From Trichomonas vaginalis G3 (taxonomy: Eukaryota; Parabasalia; Trichomonadida; Trichomonadidae), in assembly GCF_026262505.1 (NCBI RefSeq), contig NC_067203.1, positions 22,673,411 through 22,737,410 of the forward strand: 64,000 nucleotides of DNA. Direction: 5' to 3'. A program made the position numbers and the translations under genes. Of the stretch, positions 9,189 through 22,500 are shown piece by piece. Within the stretch, counting starts at the first letter, position 1, and each line of letters begins with the position of its first letter. The notes beneath the pieces are model-generated. The model ran no database searches, had not been told where the DNA came from, and worked only from the letters and a program-made list of their open reading frames with translations.

Positions 9189-12100
9189 GACAAACATTAT
9201 TTTTCAACACTAACGCCAACACGTAGGACAAACATTCATGACTAACATTACTGTATAACATAGACACTAACTTCATCGAAACTAAACGTAAATGTTTTGT
9301 CATGACTTCATCGTATATGTTTTGTCATAACTTCTTCGTAAATGTTTTGTCAAGACTTCATCGAACTTAAACGTAAATGTTTTCAGTGTCACCACGCCAC
9401 CATGTGTCACCAGGTTATTTAACTTCTCTTAAAATTACTGACAACATGACATTTTGACAACAGTCCAGGAAATAAATTTTATCGTAAATGTTTACGTTAA
9501 TGTTTTCATTAATGATTTCGTAAATGTTTTGTCATGATTTCATCGTATATGTTTTGTTATGACTTCATCGAAACTAAACGTAAATGTTTTGTCATGACTT
9601 CATCGTATATGTTTTGTCATGACTTCATCGTATATGTTTTGTCATGATTTCATCGTATATGTTTTGTCATGATTTCATCGAAACTAAACGTATATGATTT
9701 GTCATGACTTCATCGTATATGTTTTATCATGATTTCATCGTAAATGTTTTGTCATGATTTCATCGAAACTAAACGTAAATGTTTTGTCATGACTTCATCG
9801 TATATGATTTGTCATGATTTCATCGTAAATGTTTTGTCAAAATTTCATCGTAAATGTTTTGTCATGACTTCATCGTTTATGTTTTGTCATGACTTCTTCG
9901 TAAACACTTTGTCAAGACTTCTTCGTATATGTTTTGTCAAGATTTCATCGTATATGTTTTGTCATGACTTCATCGTAAATGCTTCATCGAACTTCATCGT
10001 AAATGTTTTGTCATGACTTCATCGTAAATGTTTTGTCATGACTTCATCGTAAACTAAACGTAAATGTTTTGTTATGACTTCATCGTAAATGTTTTGTCAT
10101 GACTTCATCGTAAACACTTTGTCGAAACTTCATCGTAAATGTTTTGTCATGACTTTGTCAAGATTTCATCGAAACTTCTTCGTAAACACTTTGTCGAAAC
10201 TTCATCGTAAATGTTTTGTCATGACTTTGTCAAGATTTCATCGAAAACTTCTTCGTATATGTTTTATCATGATTTCATCGTAAATGTTTTGTCATGATTT
10301 CATCGTATATGTTTTGTCAAGATTTCATCGTAAATGTTTTGTCATGATTTCATCGTAAATGTTTTGTCATGACTTCTTCGTAAACACTTTGTCATGACTT
10401 CTTCGTATATGTTTTGTCATGACTTCTTCGTATATGTTTTGTTATGACTTCTTCGTATATGTTTTGTCATGATTTCATCGTATATGTTTTGTCATGACTT
10501 CTTCGTATATGTTTTGTCATGACTTCATCGTAAACTAAATGTATATGTTTTGTCAAGATTTCATCGTATATGTTTTGTTATGATTTCATCGTAAATGTTT
10601 TGTCAAGATTTCATCGAAACTAAACGTAAATGTTTTGTTATGACTTCATCGTATATGTTTTGTTATGACTTTGTCAAGATTTCATCGTAAATGTTTTGTT
10701 ATGACTTCATCGTAATGAGTGTAAATGACTCAAAAATAATGTTTAGGTGAAGAGGTGAGATCTCACCTGTTTTTTCACCTGTTTTTTCACCCTCGTGAAT
10801 TTACACCAAAAATAATGATTTGTCATGATTTCATCGTAAATGTTTTGTCAAGATTTCATCGTAATGAGTGTAAATGACCCAAAAATAATGTTTAGGGTAG
10901 AAGGTTAGATCTAACCTGATATCTACCCTCATTTCTACCCTCATGAATTTTCATGACTTCATCGTAAACACTTTGTCAAAACTTCTTCGTATATGTTTTG
11001 TTATGACTTCATCGTAAATGTTTTGTCATGACTTCATCGTAAATGCTTCATCGAACTTCTTCGTATATGTTTTGTCAAAACTTTCTCATGATTTCATCGT
11101 AATGAGTGTAAATGACCCAAAAATAATGTTTAGGGTAGAAGGTTAGATCTAACCTGATATCTACCCTCATTTCTACCCTCATGAATTTTCATGACTTCAT
11201 CGTAAACACTTTGTCAAAACTTCTTCGTATATGTTTTTGTTATGACTTCATCGTAAATGTTTTGTCATGACTTCATCGTAAATGCTTCATCGAACTTCTT
11301 CGTATATGTTTTGTCATGATTTCATCGTAATGAGTGTAAATGACCCAAAAATAATGTTTAGGGTAGAAGGTTAGATCTAACCTGATATCTACCCTCATTT
11401 CTACCCTCATGAATTTTCATGACTTCATCGTAAACACTTTGTCAAAACTTCTTCGTATATGTTTTGTTATGACTTCATCGTAAATGTTTTGTCAAGATTT
11501 CATCGTAAATGCTTCATCGAACTTCATCGTATATGTTTTGTCAAGATTTCATCGTATATGAATTTTCATGACTTCATCGTAAACACTTTGTCAAAACTTC
11601 TTCGTATATGTTTTGTTATGACTTCATCGTAAATGATTTGTCATGACTTCATCGTAAATGCTTCATCGAACTTCTTCGTATATGTTTTGTCAAAACTTTC
11701 TCATGATTTCATCGTAATGAGTGTAAATGACCCAAAAATAATGTTTAGGGTAGAAGGTTAGATCTAACCTGATATCTACCCTCATTTCTACCCTCATGAA
11801 TTTTCATGACTTCATCGTAAACACTTTGTCAAAACTTCTTCGTATATGTTTTTGTTATGACTTCATCGTAAATGTTTTGTCATGACTTCATCGTAAATGC
11901 TTCATCGAACTTCTTCGTATATGTTTTGTCAAAACTTTCTCATGATTTCATCGTAATGAGTGTAAATGACCCAAAAATAATGTTTAGGGTAGAAGGTTAG
12001 ATCTAACCTGATATCTACCCTCATTTCTACCTCATGAATTTTCATGACTTCATCGTAAACACTTTGTCAAAACTTCTTCGTATATGTTTTGTTATGACTT

Positions 12101-14640
12101 CATCGTAAATGTTTTGTCATGACTTCATCGTAAATGCTTCATCGAACTTCTTCGTATATGTTTTGTCATGATTTCATCGTAATGAGTGTAAATGACCCAA
12201 AAATAATGTTTAGGGTAGAAGGTTAGATCTAACCTGATATCTACCCTCATTTCTACCCTCATGAATTTTCATGACTTCATCGTAAACACTTTGTCAAAAC
12301 TTCTTCGTATATGTTTTGTTATGACTTCATCGTAAATGTTTTGTCATGACTTCATCGTAAATGCTTCATCGAACTTCTTCGTATATGTTTTGTCAAAACT
12401 TTCTCATGATTTCATCGTAATGAGTGTAAATGACCCAAAAATAATGTTTAGGTAGAAGGTTAGATCTAACCTGATATCTACCCTCATTTCTACCCTCATG
12501 AATTTTCATGACTTCATCGTAAACACTTTGTCAAAACTTCTTCGTATATGTTTTGTTATGACTTCATCGTAAATGATTTGTCAAGATTTCATCGTAAATG
12601 CTTCATCGAACTTCATCGTATATGTTTTGTCAAGATTTCATCGTATATGAATTTTCATGACTTCATCGTAAACACTTTGTCAAAACTTCTTCGTATATGT
12701 TTTGTTATGACTTCATCGTAAATGATTTGTCAAGATTTCATCGTAAATGCTTCATCGAACTTCTTCGTATATGTTTTGTCAAAACTTTCTCATGATTTCA
12801 TCGTAATGAGTGTAAATGACCCAAAAATAATGTTTAGGGTAGAAGGTTAGATCTAACCTGATATCTACCCTCATTTCTACCCTCATGAATTTTCATGACT
12901 TCATCGTAAACACTTTGTCAAAACTTCTTCGTATATGTTTTGTTATGACTTCATCGTAAATGTTTTGTCATGACTTCATCGTAAATGCTTCATCGAACTT
13001 CTTCGTATATGTTTTGTCAAAACTTTCTCATGATTTCATCGTAATGAGTGTAAATGACCCAAAAATAATGTTTAGGGTAGAAGGTTAGATCTAACCTGAT
13101 ATCTACCCTCATTTCTACCCTCATGAATTTTCATGACTTCATCGTAAACACTTTGTCAAACTTCTTCGTATATGTTTTGTTATGACTTCATCGTAAATGT
13201 TTTGTCATGACTTCATCGTAAATGCTTCATCGAACTTCTTCGTATATGTTTTGTCATGATTTCATCGTAATGAGTGTAAATGACCCAAAAATAATGTTTA
13301 GGGTAGAAGGTTAGATCTAACCTGATATCTACCCTCATTTCTACCCTCATGAATTTTCATGACTTCATCGTAAACACTTTGTCAAAACTTCTTCGTATAT
13401 GTTTTGTTATGACTTCATCGTAAATGTTTTGTCAAAACTTCATCGTAAATGCTTCATCGAACTTCTTCGTATATGTTTTGTCATGATTTCATCGTAATGA
13501 GTGTAAATGACCCCCAAAAATAATGTTTAGGGTAGAAGGTTAGATCTAACCTGATATCTACCCCATTTCTACCCTCATGAATTTTCATGACTTCATCGTA
13601 AACACTTTGTCATGACTTCATCGTAAACTAAACGTAAATGTTTTGTCAAGACTTCATCGTATATGTTTTGTCAAAACTTCATCGTAAATGCTTTGTCAAG
13701 ACTTCTTCGTATATGTTTTGTAAGATTTTCATCGTAAATGTTTGTCATGACTTCATCGTAAACTAAACGTAAATGCTTTGTCAAAACTTCATCGTATAGG
13801 CTTTGTCATGACTTCATCGTATGTTTTGTCATGACTTCTTCGTAAAATGCTTTTGTCATGATTTCTTCGTAAATGCTTTGTCATGACTTCATCGTAAATG
13901 TTTTTGTCATGATTTCATCGTATATGTTTTGTCATGACTTCTTCGTAAACACTTTGTCAAAACTTCATCGTAAACTAAACGTAATGTTTTGTCATAACTT
14001 CATCGTAAAAATGTTTTGTCATAACTTCATCGTAAATGTTTTGTCATGATTTCTTCGTAAATGCTTTGTCATGATTCATCGTATATGTTTTGTCAAGACT
14101 TTCTTCGTAAATGTTTTGTCATGATTCATCGTATATGTTTTTCATGATTTCATCGTAAACACTTTGTCAAAACTTCATCGTATAGGCTTTGTCATGACTT
14201 CATCGTATATGTTTTGTCATGATTTCATCGTATATGTTTTGTCATGACTTCTTCGTAAATGTTTTGTCATGATTTCTTCGTAAATGCTTTGTCATAACTT
14301 CATCGTAAACTAAACGTAAATGTTTTGTCATAACTTCATCGTAAATGTTTTGTCATAACTTCATCGTAAATGTTTTGTCATGATTTCTTCGTAAGTGTTT
14401 TGTCATGATTTCATCGTATATGTTTTGTCATGATTTCATCGTATATGTTTTGTCATGATTTCATCGTAAATGTTTTGTCATGATTTCTTCGTAAATGTTT
14501 TGTCATGATTTCATCGTATATGTTTTGTCATGATTTCATCGTATATGTTTTGTCATGATTTCTCGTAAATGCTTCGTTAAATGCTTTGTCATGATTTCTT
14601 CGTAAATGCTCGTAAATGCTTCGTTAATGCTTCGTAAATG
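9189..14640. repeat. 25-bp minisatellite field, left arm
   Basis: More than 5 kb of degenerate tandem copies of a 25-bp unit, CGTAAATGTTTTGTCATGAC plus TTCAT, each containing the 8-bp palindrome GTCATGAC. Variants swap ATATG for AAATG, TTTCAT for CTTCAT, and insert ACTAAACGT boxes. From about 10.7 kb onward the units are grouped into higher-order repeats of roughly 210-240 bp, each carrying one structured AGATCT motif. No gene is present; long open frames here are by-products of the repeat. Confidence 0.9.
9406..9463 (+). promoter_or_regulatory. 58-bp block shared with the Polinton-like element (left arm copy)
   Basis: Two 24-base identical halves (starting GTCACCAGGTTATTTAACTT and ending ATGACATTTTGACAACAG) around a 10-base variable middle. 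The same 58-bp design is at 54808-54864 and 54930-54987 in the Polinton-like element, and inverted at 25450-25507. It sits between the HNH gene and the repeat field in each arm. Candidate origin, terminator or protein-binding site. Confidence 0.65.
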
Positions 14641-14945
14641 CTTCGTAAATGCTTCGTAAATGTTGCTGAATTCAGCATAAAAATATTTTTAGGTGAAGAG
14701 GTGAGATCTCACATGTTTTTCACTTCTTTTTTCACCCTGTTGAATTTACACCAAAAATATATTTTCTTTGAAAAGGTTAGATCTAACCTCATTTCATTCT
14801 ATACACAGTTTACATCATAGACGATTTAATAGATATAATACTTTACTGTTTCATCTGATATAAACATTATTTGGTGAAAGTATCCTAAAAATATTTGATG
14901 GACTTTAACTAAAATAATTTTTTATCGTAGATGGTTAGATCTAAC
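10735..14945. repeat. Covarying AGATCT hairpin motifs in the left arm
   Basis: About 15 copies of a motif with a fixed plan: AAAAATAA-TGTTTA box, half-stem, AGATCT core, complementary half-stem, then two or three direct iterons of the stem sequence. In most copies the stem is GGTTAGATCTAACC inside GGGTAG...CTACCC. At about 10741 and 14697 the core is GGTGAGATCTCACC or a close variant, with CACCTG/CACCC iterons instead. Base pairing is kept while the bases change, which points to selection on structure or on a dyad-binding protein. Confidence 0.65.
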
Positions 14946-14998
14946 CTCATTTCATTCTATACACAATTTACATCATAGACGATTTAATAGATATAATA

Positions 14999-16300
14999 TA
15001 GGGTGTCCAAAGGTGTGTTTAGCACAAACCTGAATACTGCGAATAGAAATAAACAAGTTACATATATATAAAGTTTATTTAAATATAATCACCATTGGAT
15101 TCAATCACGCGTTCGCAGCGATCGATCCAGGCTTGAAAGACACGCTTTAAATCATCATGAGAAAATTGCTCAAATTGCTCTCTTACAAAATTTTCAAGAT
15201 CATCTGGACTCGCGAATTCGCGTCCTTCAACTCTCTTTTTTAGCGTGCCGAATAAATAAAAGTCAGAGGTGCAATATCAGGTGAATAAATTGGGTTTGGA
15301 ACAACTTTGACATTGTTTTCCACAAGTAATTCATTACTTATGACTTTTGTGAACTCTTGAATTATCAAAATGAATTGCAAACTTTTGTTTTTGTTGTTTG
15401 GATTTCTCAAACTCATCAGAATTGATAATTTGAGTAAGAACATTGTCAATTAGATACTGAGCATTCATCGTATTAGGTTTTTGAAGAATATCAATTGCGA
15501 TGATGCCATTCACGCCCCAAAAAACCGACAACATCATCATTGGTGTGTCAATTTTTTTCTTCGGGAATGTTTGCGGATTTTCATCCTTCGGGATCCACAT
15601 TGATTTTGGCTTCTGTTGCATATTGAAAACCAAGACTCGTCCCCTGTTACTAAAAAGCGAAACTTCTTGGATTGATACGCACCCAATATAGAGAGGAGCT
15701 CTTTCGAAGATTGGACTCTAGATTTTTTTTGAGCTGAATTAAGGTTGTGCGGAACCCAACGTGTATACGCTAGTTTGTAGTTCAAATAATTGTGCAATAA
15801 TAACTGACTGTTGTACGTGGTATCTTTGTCATCTCCTCTATCCTTCTGAGTGATGCGCTTGGGTCTTCATCTAGCGCTTGAAGAATTGCTTTGATTTTTC
15901 TTTGATCCGGCGATTTTTTTCAATTTTTATGATGGGCGCCTTTTTGTTCATGAAGTGATAACATCCTAACATGATACGTTACAGTGGAATAGCTAGGAGC
16001 ATCCATACAGAAGCATTTTACCAATGTCTCGTAGATTTTTTTACAGTCTTTGCATTTTTTTGCAAGAGCGAGGATGTTTTCTTTATGATTCATTAAAAAA
16101 ATGAAAAAAATCCCGCCAAAATTTCCCGCGAAACCGCCTCTTGTCTCAAAATTCATTTTATATCCCGGCATGGCGCCAAAATACAACATACTCATCATAT
16201 ACATATATTCATATTTTTTATTATATATTTATAATCAGCATATATCTCCTTTAATAGTCTCATATAGAGCGCTGTGCTAAACGCACCTTTGGACACCCTA
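14999..16300 (-). mobile_element. Tvmar1-like mariner in the palindrome centre, decayed
   Basis: 1302-bp DNA transposon with inverted ends TAGGGTGTCCAAAGGTG...CACCTTTGGACACCCTA and TA duplications at 14997-14998 and 16301-16302. The intact 158-bp sister unit at 14775-14932 gives the empty site and confirms the ends. It is very close to the whole copy at 31335-32638, so both are recent. Confidence 0.9.
15079..16204 (-). pseudogene. Mariner transposase, frameshifted copy
   Basis: Same gene as the intact transposase at 31415-32542. Compared with it I count about seven one-base gains or losses (for example a G lost near 15271, bases gained near 15600 and 15630, one lost near 15807, and a further change near 15920). 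They break the frame repeatedly, including just before the last catalytic Asp. All are single-base and mostly in short runs, so sequencing error is as possible as decay. Confidence 0.85.
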
Positions 16301-16512
16301 TACTTTACTGTTTCATCTGATATAAACATTATTTGGTGAAAGTATCCTAAAAATATTTGATGGACTTTAACTAAAATAATTTTTTATCGTAGATGGTTAG
16401 ATCTAACCTTTTCAAAGAAAATATATTTTTGGTGTAAATTCAACAGGGTGAAAAAAGAGGTGAAAAAACATGTGAGATCTCACCTCTTCACCTAAAAATA
16501 TTTTTATGCTGA

Positions 16513-19500
16513 ATTCAGCAACATTTACGAAGCATTTACGAAGCATTTACGAAGCATTAACGAAGCATTTACGAAGCATTTACGAAGAAATCATGACAAA
16601 GCATTAACGAAGCATTTACGAAGAAATCATGACAAAACATATACGATGAAATCATGACAAAACATATACGATGAAATCATGACAAAACATTTACGAAGAA
16701 GTCTTGACAAAACATATACGATGAAATCATGACAAAGCATTTACGAAGAAATCATGACAAAACATTTACGTTTAGTTTACGATGAAGTTATGACAAAGCA
16801 TTTACGAAGAAATCATGACAAAGCATTTACGAAGAAGTCATGACAAAACATATACGATGAAATCATGACAAAACATATACGATGAAGTCATGACAAAGCC
16901 TATACGATGAAGTTTTGACAAAGTGTTTACGATGAAATCATGACAAAACATATACGATGAAATCATGACAAAACATTTACGAAGAAGTCTTGACAAAACA
17001 TATACGATGAAATCATGACAAAGCATTTACGAAGAAATCATGACAAAACATTTACGATGAAGTTATGACAAAACATTTACGATGAAGTTATGACAAAACA
17101 TTTACGATGAAGTTATGACAAAACATTTACGTTTAGTTTACGATGAAGTTTTGACAAAGTGTTTACGAAGAAGTCATGACAAAACATATACGATGAAATC
17201 ATGACAAAACATTTACGATGAAGTCATGACAAAGCATTTACGAAGAAATCATGACAAAGCCTATACGATGAAGTTTTGACAAAGCATTTACGTTTAGTTT
17301 ACGATGAAGTCATGACAAAACATTTACGATGAAATCTTGACAAAACATATACGAAGAAGTCTTGACAAAGCATTTACGATGAAGTTTTGACAAAACATTT
17401 ACGATGAAGTTATGACAAAACATTTACGTTTAGTTTACGATGAAGTTTGACAAAGTGTTTACGAAGAAGTCATGACAAAACATATACGATGAAATCATGA
17501 CAAAGCATTTACGAAGAAGTCATGACAAAACATATACGATGAAGTCATGACAAAGCCTATACGATGAAGTTTTGACAAAGCATTTACGTTTAGTTTACGA
17601 TGAAGTCATGACAAAACATTTACGATGAAATCTTGACAAAACATATACGAAGAAGTCTTGACAAAGCATTTACGATGAAGTTTTGACAAAACATATACGA
17701 TGAAGTTATGACAAAACATTTACGATGAAGTTATGACAAAACATTTACGTTTAGTTTACGATGAAGTTTTGACAAAGTGTTTACGAAGAAGTCATGACAA
17801 AACATATACGATGAAATCATGACAAAACATTTACGATGAAGTCATGACAAAACATATACGATGAAGTCATGACAAAGCCTATACGATGAAGTTTTGACAA
17901 AGCATTTACGTTTAGTTTACGATGAAGTCATGACAAAACATTTACGATGAAATCTTGACAAAACATATACGAAGAAGTCTTGACAAAGCATTTACGATGA
18001 AGTTATGACAAAACATTTACGATGAAGTTATGACAAAACATTTACGTTTAGTTTACGATGAAGTTTTGACAAAGTGTTTACGAAGAAGTCATGACAAAAC
18101 ATATACGATGAAATCATGACAAAGCATTTACGAAGAAGTCATGACAAAACATATACGATGAAGTCATGACAAAGCCTATACGATGAAGTTTTGACAAAGC
18201 ATTTACGTTTAGTTTACGATGAAGTCATGACAAAACATTTACGATGAAATCTTGACAAAACATATACGAAGAAGTCTTGACAAAGCATTTACGATGAAGT
18301 TTTGACAAAACATATACGATGAAGTCTTGACAAAACATATACGAAGAAGTCTTGACAAAGCATTTACGTTTAGTTTACGATGAAGTCATGACAAAGTGTT
18401 TACGATGAAGTCATGAAAATTCATGAGGGTAGATATCAGGTTAGATCTAACCTTCTACCCTAAACATTATTTTTGGGTCATTTACACTCATTACGATGAA
18501 ATCATGACAAAACATATACGAAGAAGTTCGATGAAGCATTTACGATGAAGTTTTGACAAAACATTTACGATGAAGTCATGACAAAACATTTACGATGAAA
18601 TCTTGACAAAACATTTACGATGAAGTCATGAAAATTCATGAGGGTAGAAATGAGGGTAGATATCAGGTTAGATCTAACCTTCTACCCTAAACATTATTTT
18701 TGGGTCATTTACACTCATTACGATGAATCATGAGAAAGTTTTGACAAAACATATACGATGAAGTTCGATGAAGCATTTACGATGAAATCTTGACAAAACA
18801 TTTACGATGAAGTCATAACAAAACATATACGAAGAAGTTTTGACAAAGTGTTTACGATGAAGTCATGAAAATTCATGAGGGTAGAAATGAGGGTAGATAT
18901 CAGGTTAGATCTAACCTTCTACCCTAAACATTATTTTTGGGTCATTTACACTCATTACGATGAAATCATGACAAAACATATACGAAGAAGTTCGATGAAG
19001 CATTTACGATGAAGTCATGACAAAACATTTACGATGAAGTCATAACAAAACATTTACGATGAAATCTTGACAAAACATTTACGATGAAGTTCGATGAAGC
19101 ATTTACGATGAAGTTTTGACAAAACATTTACGATGAAGTCATAACAAAACATATACGAAGAAGTTTTGACAAAGTGTTTACGATGAAGTCATGAAAATTC
19201 ATGAGGGTAGAAATGAGGGTAGATATCAGGTTAGATCTAACCTTCTACCCTAAACATTATTTTTGGGTCATTTACACTCATTACGATGAAATCATGAGAA
19301 AGTTTTGACAAAACATATACGAAGAAGTTCGATGAAGCATTTACGATGAAATCTTGACAAAACATTTACGATGAAGTCATAACAAAACATATACGAAGAA
19401 GTTTTGACAAAGTGTTTACGATGAAGTCATGAAAAATTCATGAGGGTAGAAATGAGGGTAGATATCAGGTTAGATCTAACCTTCTACCCTAAACATTATT

Positions 19501-22500
19501 TTTGGGTCATTTACACTCATTACGATGAAATCATGACAAACATATACGAAGAAGTTCGATGAAGCATTTACGATGAAGTCATGACAAAACATTTACGATG
19601 AAGTCATAACAAAACATATACGAAGAAGTTTTGACAAAGTGTTTACGATGAAGTCATGAAAATTCATGAGGGTAGAAATGAGGGTAGATATCAGGTTAGA
19701 TCTAACCTTCTACCCTAAACATTATTTTTGGGTCATTTACACTCATTACGATGAAATCTTGAAAAACATTTACGATGAAATCATGACAAATCATTATTTT
19801 TGGTGTAAATTCACGAGGGTGAAAAAACAGGTGAAAAAACAGGTGAGATCTCACCTCTTCACCTAAACATTATTTTTGAGTCATTTACACTCATTACGAT
19901 GAAGTCATAACAAAACATTTACGATGAAATCTTGACAAAGTCATAACAAAACATATACGATGAAGTCATAACAAAACATTTACGTTTAGTTTCGATGAAA
20001 TCTTGACAAAACATTTACGATGAAATCATAACAAAACATATACGATGAAATCTTGACAAAACATATACGTTTAGTTTACGATGAAGTCATGACAAAACAT
20101 ATACGAAGAAGTCATGACAAAACATATACGATGAAATCATGACAAAACATATACGAAGAAGTCATAACAAAACATATACGAAGAAGTCATGACAAAACAT
20201 ATACGAAGAAGTCATGACAAAGTGTTTACGAAGAAGTCATGACAAAACATTTACGATGAAATCATGACAAAACATTTACGATGAAATCTTGACAAAACAT
20301 TTACGATGAAATCATAACAAAACATATACGATGAAATCTTGACAAAACATTTACGTTTAGTTTACGATGAAGTCATGACAAAGTGTTTACGATGAAGTCA
20401 TGAAAATTCATGAGGGTAGAAATGAGGGTAGATATCAGGTTAGATCTAACCTTCTACCCTAAACATTATTTTTGGGTCATTTACACTCATTACGATGAAA
20501 TCATGACAAAACATATACGAAGAAGTTCGATGAAGCATTTACGATGAAGTTTTGACAAAACATTTACGATGAAGTCATGACAAAACATTTACGATGAAAT
20601 CTTGACAAAACATTTACGATGAAGTCATGAAAATTCATGAGGGTAGAAATGAGGGTAGATATCAGGTTAGATCTAACCTTCTACCCTAAACATTATTTTT
20701 GGGTCATTTACACTCATTACGATGAAATCATGAGAAAGTTTTGACAAAACATATACGAAGAAGTTCGATGAAGCATTTACGATGAAATCTTGACAAAACA
20801 TTTACGATGAAGTCATAACAAAAACATATACGAAGAAGTTTTGACAAAGTGTTTACGATGAAGTCATGAAAATTCATGAGGGTAGAAATGAGGGTAGATA
20901 TCAGGTTAGATCTAACCTTCTACCCTAAACATTATTTTTGGGTCATTTACACTCATTACGATGAAATCATGACAAAACATATACGAAGAAGTTCGATGAA
21001 GCATTTACGATGAAGTCATGACAAAACATTTACGATGAAGTCATAACAAAACATATACGAAGAAGTTTTGACAAAGTGTTTACGATGAAGTCATGAAAAT
21101 TCATATACGATGAAATCTTGACAAAACATATACGATGAAGTTCGATGAAGCATTTACGATGAAATCTTGACAAATCATTTACGATGAAGTCATAACAAAA
21201 CATATACGAAGAAGTTTTTGACAAAGTGTTTTACGATGAAGTCATGAAAATTCATGAGGGTAGAAATGAGGGTAGATATCAGGTTAGATCTAACCTTCTA
21301 CCCTAAACATTATTTTTTGGGTCATTTACACTCATTACGATGAAATCATGACAAAACATATACGAAGAAGTTCGATGAAGCATTTACGATGAAGTCATGA
21401 CAAAACATTTACGATGAAGTCATAACAAAACATTTACGATGAAATCTTGACAAAACATTTACGATGAAGTTGATGAAGCATTTACGATGAAGTTTTGACA
21501 AAACATTTACGATGAAGTCATAACAAAACATATACGAAGAAGTTTTGACAAAGTGTTTACGATGAAGTCATGAAAATTCATGAGGGTAGAAATGAGGGTA
21601 GATATCAGGTTAGATCTAACCTTCTACCCTAAACATTATTTTTGGGTCATTTACACTCATTACGATGAAATCATGAGAAAGTTTTGACAAAACATATACG
21701 AAGAAGTTCGATGAAGCATTTACGATGAAATCTTGACAAAACATTTACGATGAAGTCAAACAAAACATATACGAAGAAGTTTTGACAAAGTGTTTACGAT
21801 GAAGTCATGAAAATTCATGAGGGTAGAAATGAGGGTAGATATCAGGTTAGATCTAACCTTCTACCCTAAACATTATTTTTGGGTCATTTACACTCATTAC
21901 GATGAAATCATGAGAAAGTTTTGACAAAACATATACGAAGAAGTTCGATGAAGCATTTACGATGAAATCTTGACAAAACATTTACGATGAAGTCATAACA
22001 AAACATATACGAAGAAGTTTTGACAAAGTGTTTACGATGAAGTCATGAAAATTCATGAGGGTAGAAATGAGGGTAGATATCAGGTTAGATCTAACCTTCT
22101 ACCCTAAACATTATTTTTGGGTCATTTACACTCATTACGATGAAATCTTGACAAAACATTTACGATGAAATCATGACAAATCATTATTTTTGGTGTAAAT
22201 TCACGAGGGTGAAAAAACAGGTGAAAAAACAGGTGAGATCTCACCTCTTCACCTAAACATTATTTTTGAGTCATTTACACTCATTACGATGAAGTCATAA
22301 CAAAACATTTACGATGAAATCTTGACAAAGTCATAACAAAACATATACGATGAAGTCATAACAAAACATTTACGTTTAGTTTCGATGAAATCTTGACAAA
22401 ACATTTACGATGAAATCATAACAAAACATATACGATGAAATCTTGACAAAACATATACGTTTAGTTTACGATGAAGTCATGACAAAAACATATACGAAGA

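Larger units (their letters stand above)
3504..14788. repeat. Left arm of the palindrome
   Basis: Inverted counterpart of 16395-31139. Inner parts are nearly identical to the right arm apart from repeat copy number and short indels. The outermost 0.4 kb is clearly more diverged. It is the better preserved arm for coding sequence. Confidence 0.8.
14775..16408. repeat. Central spacer of the palindrome: two 158-bp direct repeats
   Basis: Three GGTTAGATCTAACC dyads, at 14775, 14933 and 16395. The last interval is also 158 bp once the mariner and its extra TA are set aside. The 158-bp unit (ACTTTACTGTTTCATCTGAT...GACTTTAACTAAAATAA) is in direct, not inverted, orientation, so this is the true asymmetric loop between the arms. 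Confidence 0.75.
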
